This document shows positions 1-5,586 of a stretch of DNA of 6,584 nucleotides, piece by piece; the stretch's first letter is position 1; each line of letters opens with the position of its first letter. The DNA is from an uncultured Collinsella sp. (GTDB lineage Bacteria > Actinomycetota > Coriobacteriia > Coriobacteriales > Coriobacteriaceae), in the NCBI GenBank assembly GCA_934655835.1, contig CAKUHM010000077.1:1-6584 (forward strand), read 5' to 3'. The position numbers were made by a program, and so were the translations under genes. The notes under the pieces were generated by a model that was not told the origin of the DNA, did no database searches, and worked only from the letters and a program-made list of their open reading frames with translations.

Positions 1-206
1 GGTTCCGTTGCGGCGGCAGGCATAGCGACAGGAGCCACTGCCGGGGCAGTCACGGCACCCGGCATAGGCACGGGCACGGCAACCGGCTGCGCGGCACTCG
101 CGCGCTCGAGTTCGACCGCGGTGCCATCGGGCTCCTCAACACGTACGCGCGTAAGGCCGCGGTCCTCCATCACATCGGCTATCTCGGCAAGTCTTTTGGA
201 ATCCAT
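1..206 (-). CDS. accB: Biotin carboxyl carrier protein of acetyl-CoA carboxylase, N-terminal part (cut by window edge)
   Basis: AccB carries the biotin that shuttles carboxyl groups in acetyl-CoA carboxylase, the enzyme that makes malonyl-CoA for fatty acid synthesis in the cytoplasm. Only the first 68 codons are visible. Residues 1-36 (beginning MDSKRLAEIADVMEDRGLTR) match the helical N-terminal segment of the family, followed by short strands rich in Val and Glu. From about residue 37 the protein becomes a low-complexity Ala/Pro/Val linker, as expected between this segment and the biotinyl domain. The biotinyl domain and its target lysine lie beyond the window. The ATG is 3 nt past the fabF stop, and the Shine-Dalgarno sequence GAGGAG sits inside the last fabF codons, so translation is probably coupled. 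The identification rests on the N-terminus, the linker and the position after fabF, where streptococcal-type operons also carry accB. Confidence 0.88.
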   Translation of the reverse strand, partial: MDSKRLAEIADVMEDRGLTRVRVEEPDGTAVELERASAAQPVAVPVPMPGAVTAPAVAPVAMPAAATE

Positions 207-209
207 GCT

Positions 210-1457
210 CTAGCTCCTCGTATATCTACGCAGCGCGATGGCGGCGTTGTGCCCGCCAAAGCCCAGGTTGGTCGAAAGCGCCCAGGTAAGGTCGGCGCGA
301 ACCGCTCGATTAGGCGTGTAATCAAGATCGCAGGCGGGATCGGGCGTGTGGTAGTTAATGGTCGGGGGCACCACGCCCTGCTCGAGCGCCATGGCACAGG
401 CCATGACCTCGATGGCACCCGTGGCACCGATCATGTGGCCGGTCATCGACTTGGTCGACGAGATATGTGCGGCGCGTGCCGCGTCCTCGCCAAGCGCCCG
501 CTTAATGCCCGCCGTCTCGGACGAATCGTTGAGTTTAGTCGAGGTGCCGTGGGCATTGATGTAGAGACCCTCGGAAGGCTTGACGTCGCCCTCGGCCACC
601 GCCAGCGATATCGCGCGGGCAATGCCGGCAGCCTCGGGATCGGGGCTCGTGATGTGATAGGCATCATCGGTGTTGCCGTAGCCCACGACCTCGGCATAAA
701 TGTGCGCACCGCGCGCCTGCGCATGCTCCATACTCTCGAGTACCAGCACGCAGGCGCCCTCGCCCATCACAAAGCCGTCGCGGTCTGCATCAAACGGACG
801 ACAGGCCGTCGAAGGATCAGGATTAGTGGTGAGCGCACGACAGGACGTAAAGCCAGCAACGGCATCGGGGATGATGGCCGCCTCGGCACCGCCGGCGAGA
901 ATCGCATCAGCATAGCCGTGTTTGATGGCGCGGAACGCCTCGCCCACCGCATGGGCCGAGGTCGCGCAAGCAGTCACGACGGGCAGGGTCGGTCCCTTTG
1001 CCTTGTGACGGATCGCGATATTGCCCGAAGCCATATTGGGGATCATCATCGCAATCATGTATGGCGATGCGCGGCGGGGCCCACGATCGGCGATCGTGTG
1101 GACGTTGTCGACGAGCGTCTGCATGCCGCCCACGCCTGAACCCACGTAGACGCCCAGGCGCTCGCGATCGATGGCGCCTTCGACATCAAAGCCCGCATCG
1201 TGCATGGCCTCGTCCGACGCCGCCAGTGCAAACTGAACGCAGGGGTCCAGGTGCTTGGCATCGTGCTTGCCAAAGTAGTCGTTGCCGTCAAAGCCCTTGA
1301 CCTCGGCCGCCACCTTGACGGCAAACGCATCCGTATCAAAGTGCGTAATCGAGCCGATGCCACAGGTCCCGGCGCACATGGCCGCCCAGGTGGCAAGCGC
1401 GGTGTTGCCGAGCGGCGATACGGCACCGATGCCGGTGATTGCAACTCTCTGTTCCAT
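210..1457 (-). CDS. fabF: 3-oxoacyl-ACP synthase II (KAS II)
   Basis: FabF elongates acyl-ACP by decarboxylative condensation with malonyl-ACP in the cytoplasm. At 415 residues it has normal family length. The thiolase-fold catalytic set is complete: nucleophile Cys164 in TACATSAH, His303 in NAHGTST, Lys336 in SSTKSMTGH and His341 in the same motif. The glycine-rich loop GFGGHN is at 399-404. The residue just before this loop (398), normally Phe, is Leu here. Three in-frame ATGs are possible. The one at 1475 overlaps the Shine-Dalgarno sequence itself and is discarded. Of the tandem ATGs at 1460 and 1457, the second lies 6 nt from AGGAG and the first only 3 nt, so 1457 is chosen; 1460 would add one Met. 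A gap of 39 nt separates it from fabG upstream and 3 nt from accB downstream. FabB and polyketide-type KS are less likely given the FAS II neighbours. Confidence 0.97.
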   Translation of the reverse strand: MEQRVAITGIGAVSPLGNTALATWAAMCAGTCGIGSITHFDTDAFAVKVAAEVKGFDGNDYFGKHDAKHLDPCVQFALAASDEAMHDAGFDVEGAIDRERLGVYVGSGVGGMQTLVDNVHTIADRGPRRASPYMIAMMIPNMASGNIAIRHKAKGPTLPVVTACATSAHAVGEAFRAIKHGYADAILAGGAEAAIIPDAVAGFTSCRALTTNPDPSTACRPFDADRDGFVMGEGACVLVLESMEHAQARGAHIYAEVVGYGNTDDAYHITSPDPEAAGIARAISLAVAEGDVKPSEGLYINAHGTSTKLNDSSETAGIKRALGEDAARAAHISSTKSMTGHMIGATGAIEVMACAMALEQGVVPPTINYHTPDPACDLDYTPNRAVRADLTWALSTNLGFGGHNAAIALRRYTRS

Positions 1458-1462
1458 CATGC

Positions 1463-1469
1463 TCTCCTC
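1463..1469 (-). promoter_or_regulatory. Ribosome binding site of fabF
   Basis: GAGGAGA on the minus strand, with the AGGAG core at 1468-1464. It overlaps the coding frame of an upstream in-frame ATG (1475), so that ATG cannot be the start this site serves. The core is 3 nt from the ATG at 1460 and 6 nt from the ATG at 1457; the second spacing is more usual. Confidence 0.75.
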
Positions 1470-1496
1470 ATCCAAGCCGTTCTTCGGCCCTGGTTT

Positions 1497-2270
1497 CTAC
1501 ATCGCCATTCCGCCGTCGACGCGTACGACCTCGCCCGTAATGTAGGCCGCCGCATCGCTCGCCAAAAAGCGCACCACGCCGGCCACTTCCTCGGGGCGTG
1601 CCATGCGCTTAAGGGGAATCTGTTCCTCGGTTGCCGCACGCACCTTCTCCGAGAGCTTTGCCGTCATATCTGTCTCGACAAACCCGGGGGCGACCGCGTT
1701 CACTCGTACGCCGCGGGGCGCAAGCTCGCGCGCCACCGCCTTGGTAAGCCCTATCACGCCCGCCTTGGAGGCAGCGTAGTTGGCCTGCCCGGCATTGCCC
1801 ATCAGGCCCACGACCGAGCTCATGTTGACGACGCAGCCGCCGCGCTGGCGCATAAAGGTCTTGGTGAGTGCGCGCGTCATATTGAACGTGCCCTTGAGAT
1901 TGACATCGAGCACGCGATCGAAGGCGTCATCGCCCATACGCATGAGCAGGCCGTCGCGCGTGATGCCGGCGTTGTTGACGAGCGCCCAGATTGAGCCAAA
2001 GTCGTTGAGGACCGTCTCCACGCACGCGTTGACGGCATCGGGGTCGGCCACGTCGCATTGATATGCGCGCGCCGTGGCGCCAGCCGCCTCGCAGGCTTCG
2101 CACGTCTCGCGCGCCGCATCGACGCTACCGGCATTGACGACGGCGATATCAAAGCCGTCCTCCGCCAGACCGACAGCGCAGGCGCGGCCGATACCCCGCG
2201 AGCCGCCCGTGACCAGTGCCACGCGACGTGAGTCGTTGCGCTCGAGCGCGCCGTTGTTCAAGTTGCCCAT
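1497..2270 (-). CDS. fabG: 3-oxoacyl-ACP reductase (NADPH-dependent, SDR family)
   Basis: FabG reduces 3-oxoacyl-ACP to 3-hydroxyacyl-ACP, the first reduction of each elongation cycle. The 257-residue protein is a classical short-chain dehydrogenase. The nucleotide-binding TGGSRGIG is at 21-28, acidic CDVAD at 72-76 and NNAG at 99-102. The catalytic residues are Asn124, Ser152, Tyr165 and Lys169, the last two in YAASK. The C-terminal ITGEVVRVDGG is also typical of FabG. The N-terminus is about nine residues longer than in E. coli FabG. The ATG is supported by AAGGA (2280-2276) 5 nt upstream, so the extension is probably real. It follows fabD by 30 nt and precedes fabF by 39 nt. Many SDR enzymes share these motifs; the operon context makes FabG the clear choice. 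Confidence 0.95.
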   Translation of the reverse strand: MGNLNNGALERNDSRRVALVTGGSRGIGRACAVGLAEDGFDIAVVNAGSVDAARETCEACEAAGATARAYQCDVADPDAVNACVETVLNDFGSIWALVNNAGITRDGLLMRMGDDAFDRVLDVNLKGTFNMTRALTKTFMRQRGGCVVNMSSVVGLMGNAGQANYAASKAGVIGLTKAVARELAPRGVRVNAVAPGFVETDMTAKLSEKVRAATEEQIPLKRMARPEEVAGVVRFLASDAAAYITGEVVRVDGGMAM

Positions 2271-2300
2271 GTCATTCCTTTCGGGTTACAGCCCTGTGGA

Positions 2301-3227
2301 CTATGCGAGTTCGTCGGCAATAGCTGCAACCTGCTCGGCCGTTTCGCACGAATACACGCGAACGTCGCTCAGCGTACGCTTGACCAGGCCCGACAGCGTT
2401 TTGCCAGGGCCGACCTCAATAAACGTGTCGATGCCCTGATCTTGCAGAGCATGCAGCGTGTCGACCCAGCGAACGGCATGGCTCACCTGGTTGGCCAAGA
2501 CATCCGATGCCGCTCGCGGGTCCGCCGGATAGGGCGCCGCCGTCATGTTTGCCATGACCGGAATCAGCAGCGGAGACAGCGCGTGGCCGGCTTGGATATA
2601 CGTCGCCAGCCCCTCAGTCGCCTCGGCCATATAGGGGCTATGGAATGCACCCGACACCGCGACCTTCATGGCGCGACCGCCAGCCTCTTTTACCAGGACG
2701 TCGAGGGCCTGCAGCGCCTCAGGCGCTCCGGCAACAACCGTCTGCTGCGGACTGTTGTAGTTGACCGGCCAGCAGTTCTCGCCGGCCTGTTTTGCCAGGT
2801 TCTCGACTTGCGCCGCATCGAGTTTGATGACGGCGCGCATGCCGCCGGGGTGACGCTCGGCCGCCGTGGCCATCAATGCCGCGCGCTCACACACGAGCTC
2901 AAAACCCGCTCGCGTATCGAATGCCCCCGCAAAGGTGAGCGCGGCGACCTCGCCCAGCGAAAAACCCGCACAGGCGGCAGGTACCACGCCGCGCTCACGC
3001 AGGGCGGCAGCCGCTGCCAGGTCGTGAACGAACACGCAAGGCTGCGTGTTCTCGGTCTGCGAGAGCTCCTCCTTGGAGGCGCTCCGGCACTGCTCGCTGG
3101 TCCCCGGGCGCACCTCGTCGGCAATGGCGAACACCTCGGCGGCCGCCGGCGATGCTTCGATGAGGTCGACGCCCATCGCGGGGTGCTGGGCGCCCTGGCC
3201 GGCAAACAGAAACGCTACGCCACCCAT
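2301..3227 (-). CDS. fabD: Malonyl-CoA:ACP transacylase
   Basis: FabD transfers malonyl from CoA to the phosphopantetheine arm of ACP, supplying the extender for FabH and FabF. It is 308 residues, normal for the family. The oxyanion-hole motif GQGAQ is at 10-14 and the nucleophile Ser90 lies in GFSLGE (88-93). Arg115 is at the position that binds the malonyl carboxylate, the catalytic His196 is in GAFHS, and NSP (158-160) and GPGKTLSGL (273-281) complete the family pattern. The elbow usually reads GHSLG; here the residue before the serine is Phe. The start codon overlaps the end of fabK by 13 nt. The Shine-Dalgarno sequence is modest (GAAGGG, 9 nt upstream), so coupling to fabK translation is likely. 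It precedes fabG by 30 nt. Confidence 0.96.
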   Translation of the reverse strand: MGGVAFLFAGQGAQHPAMGVDLIEASPAAAEVFAIADEVRPGTSEQCRSASKEELSQTENTQPCVFVHDLAAAAALRERGVVPAACAGFSLGEVAALTFAGAFDTRAGFELVCERAALMATAAERHPGGMRAVIKLDAAQVENLAKQAGENCWPVNYNSPQQTVVAGAPEALQALDVLVKEAGGRAMKVAVSGAFHSPYMAEATEGLATYIQAGHALSPLLIPVMANMTAAPYPADPRAASDVLANQVSHAVRWVDTLHALQDQGIDTFIEVGPGKTLSGLVKRTLSDVRVYSCETAEQVAAIADELA

Positions 3228-4159
3228 GCGGACGCACCCTTCAGGACATGCTCGGCGCCATCGACCAGGTCGTCAACGATTTCACGTGCGCTTTGGCGCT
3301 CGTTGACCATGCCGGCGATCTGTCCACACAAATACGAACCCTCTTCGTAATTTCCGTCCTTTGCGGCTTTACGAAGCGCGCCCGTGCCCATGGCCCCGAG
3401 CTCCTCGGGGCTTGCGCCCGCCGCCTCGTTCTTGGCATACGCGTTGGTGAAGGGGCTCTTGAGGGCGCGAACCGGATGCCCCGTCGAGCGACCGGTCGCA
3501 CGCGTCGACGTATCGCCTGCCTTGAGCACCAGCTCTTTGTACTGCTCGGATACGGTGCACTCGTTTGCGACCAGAAAGCGTGTTCCCACCTGGACGCCGG
3601 CAGCGCCGAGCATAAAGGCGGCCGCCACACCACGGCCATCGGCGATGCCGCCGGCAGCCACGACGGGAATGTCGACTGCATCGACGACCTGCGGCACCAG
3701 TGCCATCGTCGAGGTCTCGCCAATATGGCCGCCCGATTCGGTGCCCTCGGCAACCACGGCAGTGGCTCCGCGACGCGCCACGAGACGCGCCAGCGCCACA
3801 GATGCAACAACCGGGATGACCTTGATGCCCGCCTCGTTCCACGCCTTCATGTACTTGGTGGGATTTCCGGCGCCTGTCACGACGACCGGCACTCGCTCGT
3901 CAATCACGACCTGCGCGACCTCGTCGGCAAACGGGCTCATGAGCATGACGTTGACGCCAAAGGGCTTATCCGTCCTGGCGCGCAGCTCGTGAATCTGGTC
4001 GCGCAGCCAGTTGGCGTCGGCGTTCATGGCCGCGATAATCCCCAAGCCGCCCGCCTCGGACACAGCGGACGCCAGCGAGGCGTCGGCAATCCAGGCCATA
4101 CCGCCCTGAAACACGGGTTTTTCGATACCGAGCAGATCGCAGAGAGGAGTCTTGAGCAT
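3215..4159 (-). CDS. fabK: FMN-dependent enoyl-ACP reductase II
   Basis: FabK carries out the last reduction of each FAS II cycle, enoyl-ACP to acyl-ACP, using FMN and NAD(P)H. It is a TIM-barrel flavoprotein of the nitronate monooxygenase superfamily and unrelated to FabI. The 314-residue length is typical. Visible motifs are FQGGMAWIAD (17-26), GLGII (38-42), TGAGNP (95-100), the catalytic His145 in ESGGHIG, AAGGIADG (168-175) and VQVGTRF (189-195), which bind FMN phosphate, followed by ATGRSTGHPVRAL (221-233) and GQIAGM (279-284). The last three features separate FabK from plain nitronate monooxygenase. The ATG is 2 nt after the acpP stop, with GGAG 8 nt upstream lying inside the acpP end. 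It is the only enoyl reductase in the window. Enzymes of this family are known to be insensitive to the FabI inhibitor triclosan; the strain's phenotype depends on whether a FabI exists elsewhere. Confidence 0.95.
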   Translation of the reverse strand: MLKTPLCDLLGIEKPVFQGGMAWIADASLASAVSEAGGLGIIAAMNADANWLRDQIHELRARTDKPFGVNVMLMSPFADEVAQVVIDERVPVVVTGAGNPTKYMKAWNEAGIKVIPVVASVALARLVARRGATAVVAEGTESGGHIGETSTMALVPQVVDAVDIPVVAAGGIADGRGVAAAFMLGAAGVQVGTRFLVANECTVSEQYKELVLKAGDTSTRATGRSTGHPVRALKSPFTNAYAKNEAAGASPEELGAMGTGALRKAAKDGNYEEGSYLCGQIAGMVNERQSAREIVDDLVDGAEHVLKGASAWVA

Positions 4160-4161
4160 TA

Positions 4162-4398
4162 CTACTTCTCCAATGCCGCCTCGACCGTATCGACAAACTC
4201 GCCGACCGTCTTGGGGTTCTCCTCGGTATCGAGCTGAATGCCAAACTCGTCCTCGACGGCGACGAGGATCTCGACGGTACCCAGGCTGTCGAGGCCAATC
4301 TCCTCGAGCGTGGACTCGGGCTTCATCTCGACATCATCAAGGCCGGCGGTCTCGCGGATAACGTCGCAAACGCGCTCGAAGGTCTTCTGATCTGCCAT
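4162..4398 (-). CDS. acpP: Acyl carrier protein
   Basis: This small acidic four-helix protein carries growing acyl chains on a 4'-phosphopantetheine arm. It is 78 residues long, as expected. The attachment site is Ser38 in GLDSLG at the start of helix II, followed by TVEILVAVEDEFGI, the acidic recognition helix. In most ACPs the residue after DSL is Asp or Glu; here it is Gly40. A strong Shine-Dalgarno sequence AAAGGAG (4412-4406) lies 7 nt before the ATG. The 52-nt gap from fabH is the largest inside the operon and could allow RNA processing or extra initiation, but no convincing promoter is visible in it. Position between fabH and fabK matches streptococcal-type operons. Confidence 0.97.
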   Translation of the reverse strand: MADQKTFERVCDVIRETAGLDDVEMKPESTLEEIGLDSLGTVEILVAVEDEFGIQLDTEENPKTVGEFVDTVEAALEK

Positions 4399-4450
4399 GG
4401 TGGTTCTCCTTTGTTTGTGCCCTGGGGGCGTTTTTATGTCCTATGTGCAA

Positions 4451-5410
4451 CTACTTCCAGCGAAGCAGGTAGCCACCTATATCCAGACCGGCGCCAAATC
4501 CAACCAAGGCGATCGCGTCGCCCGGGCAAAGCGCGCCAGTGTCTGCCAGCCGGTCGAGGGCAAGCGGAATGCAGGCGCTCGAGATGTTGCCGGTCTCACG
4601 CAGCGTACGGACCACGCGGTCGTCCGGCACGCCTAGGCGCTTGACCGCCTGGCTCAAAATTCGTTCGTTGGCCTGATGGAATACAAAATGGTCGATGTCC
4701 TCAACCGCGATACTTGCGTCGCTCGCGAGCTTGTTGACCGTGTCGCAGATCGCATTGACGCCAAACTTGAACACGCGGCGGCCGTTCATGGAGAGCACGC
4801 TCTCGCGGTCCTGCGCCGTCTTATACGGCGAGGAGCCCGCCAATCCGGGGACGCGCAGTGTTTCGACGTCAGGCGACGTCGAAAGCTCAACGGCGAGGGG
4901 ATTCTCTCCCCCGGCCTCTATGACCGCAGCACCCGCGCCATCGCCAAAGAGCACGCACGTTGCACGGTCGGTCCAATCGAGCGCGCGCGTCATCTGCTCG
5001 GCTGCAACGACCAGCACGTGTTTGGCGCGACCGCGGGCGATATAGCCCTCGGCGACATCGAGCGCAAATACGAAGCCGGCACAAGCCGCCGAAACGTCGA
5101 AGGCAGGACATGTGGCACCCAGGCGCTCAGCAACGGCGCACGCTTCGGCGGGAACAAGGTGGTCACCCGTCGTCGTCGAGCAGACGATCAGATCCAACTG
5201 GCTCGCGTCGATTCCGGACACCTGGAGTGCCCGCTCGCTCGCCGCTACGGCAAGGTCGTCAAGTGACTCGGTGGTGCAGACGTGGCGGCTCTTGATGCCT
5301 GTGCGGGTAAATATCCACTCATCCGAGGTATCGAGGAACTCGGACAGCTCGTCATTGGAAACACTGCGCTTGGGAAGCGCCGAGCCTGTTCCAAGAATCG
5401 TGAAACCCAT
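4451..5410 (-). CDS. fabH: 3-oxoacyl-ACP synthase III (KAS III), initiating condensing enzyme
   Basis: FabH starts fatty acid synthesis by condensing an acyl-CoA primer with malonyl-ACP, and so helps set straight or branched chain type; the primer cannot be read from the sequence. The protein is 319 residues. The triad is Cys110 in SAACAGF, His245 in VFHQANERI and Asn275 in GNISSAC. Trp32 and Arg36, which contact the CoA/pantetheine, are present in DEWIFTRTGIKSR, and the glycine-rich C-terminal motif is GFGAG (304-308). The segment after Asn275 is usually close to GNTSAAS and reads GNISSAC here. The frame stays open to 5467, but the ATG at 5410 has a near-perfect Shine-Dalgarno sequence 6 nt upstream and gives the usual N-terminus MGFTILGTGSALP. 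It is the first gene of the operon; candidate operators lie directly upstream. Confidence 0.96.
   Translation of the reverse strand: MGFTILGTGSALPKRSVSNDELSEFLDTSDEWIFTRTGIKSRHVCTTESLDDLAVAASERALQVSGIDASQLDLIVCSTTTGDHLVPAEACAVAERLGATCPAFDVSAACAGFVFALDVAEGYIARGRAKHVLVVAAEQMTRALDWTDRATCVLFGDGAGAAVIEAGGENPLAVELSTSPDVETLRVPGLAGSSPYKTAQDRESVLSMNGRRVFKFGVNAICDTVNKLASDASIAVEDIDHFVFHQANERILSQAVKRLGVPDDRVVRTLRETGNISSACIPLALDRLADTGALCPGDAIALVGFGAGLDIGGYLLRWK
4861..4884. repeat. Perfect inverted repeat (10-bp stem, 4-nt loop) inside fabH
   Basis: The arms TTTCGACGTC (4861-4870) and GACGTCGAAA (4875-4884) are exact reverse complements separated by AGGC. In the fabH mRNA this would form a 10-bp hairpin with a GCCU loop. 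It covers codons for about residues 177-184 (STSPDVET), outside the catalytic motifs. No T-run follows, so it is not an intrinsic terminator. Function unknown. Confidence 0.7.
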
Positions 5411-5416
5411 CACTAA

Positions 5417-5424
5417 CCTCCTTT
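5417..5424 (-). promoter_or_regulatory. Ribosome binding site of fabH
   Basis: AAAGGAGG on the minus strand, nearly full anti-Shine-Dalgarno complement, 6 nt before the ATG at 5410. It decides the fabH start against the in-frame ATG at 5467, which has no comparable site and would add 19 residues foreign to the family. Confidence 0.9.
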
Positions 5425-5428
5425 GAGT

Positions 5429-5444
5429 TGTTGACGTGTTTACA
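5429..5444. promoter_or_regulatory. Candidate operator, copy 1 (partial dyad TGTTGACGTGTTTACA)
   Basis: This is the core of a 19-bp repeat (5427-5445) found again at 5475-5493 with 18 of 19 bases identical. The 16-bp core has dyad symmetry TGTnnACnnGTnnACA, five of eight base pairs matching, as expected for a dimeric repressor site. It ends 4 bp before the fabH Shine-Dalgarno sequence, so a bound protein here would lie at or just after transcription start of the fab operon. The binding protein is unknown. Confidence 0.5.
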
Positions 5445-5476
5445 TCGACCAAGAGAGGATAGCGCATTTCAGTCGT

Positions 5477-5492
5477 TGTTGACGTGTTAACA
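5477..5492. promoter_or_regulatory. Candidate operator, copy 2 (dyad TGTTGACGTGTTAACA)
   Basis: The second copy has better symmetry than the first: six of eight pairs match (TGTTnACnnGTnAACA). On the minus strand it abuts TTTAAT (5497-5492), a 5/6 match to a -10 hexamer for fabH, though no good -35 lies at normal spacing. On the plus strand both copies contain TTGACG, a good -35 match, but without a convincing -10 for birA. The promoters therefore cannot be assigned by eye; the repeat itself is plain. Confidence 0.5.
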
Positions 5493-5568
5493 TTAAATTG
5501 TCCAAATGCGACAAAGGCTTCACATTGTGCCTGTCTCTCGACACCACTGCGTTATTCACTTATTCATT

Positions 5569-5576
5569 AAGGAGGT
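5569..5576 (+). promoter_or_regulatory. Ribosome binding site of birA
   Basis: AAGGAGGT lies upstream of the ATG at 5587, with 11 nt between GGAGG and the ATG, slightly long. It supports that start over the in-frame ATG at 5506, which lies 63 nt upstream of this site and would add 27 residues without family resemblance. Confidence 0.85.
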
Positions 5577-5586
5577 AGCAGCCGTT

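Noticed and set aside
249..1139. Long plus-strand open frames opposite fabF, and similar ones opposite fabG, fabD, fabK and fabH
   Set aside because: They lie opposite well-supported genes, show no recognisable domains and have Arg/His-rich composition typical of antisense frames in GC-rich DNA.
4417..4436. Small GC stem (GCCC TGG GGGC) followed by GTTTTT on the plus strand, between fabH and acpP
   Set aside because: The stem is only 4 bp and faces against the operon. It could be a weak antisense terminator, but no transcript is evident for it to end.
5411..5467. Upstream extension of fabH from the ATG at 5467
   Set aside because: It would run through operator copy 1 and the ribosome binding site and add 19 residues absent from FabH proteins.
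5538..5566. Possible birA promoter TCGACA - 17 nt - TATTCA on the plus strand
   Set aside because: The -35 matches 5/6 but the -10 only 3/6, and transcription would start almost on the ribosome site. Not strong enough to list.
5506..5586. Upstream extension of birA from the ATG at 5506
   Set aside because: The strong Shine-Dalgarno sequence at 5569-5576 lies inside it, and the 27 extra residues do not resemble the family or an HTH domain.
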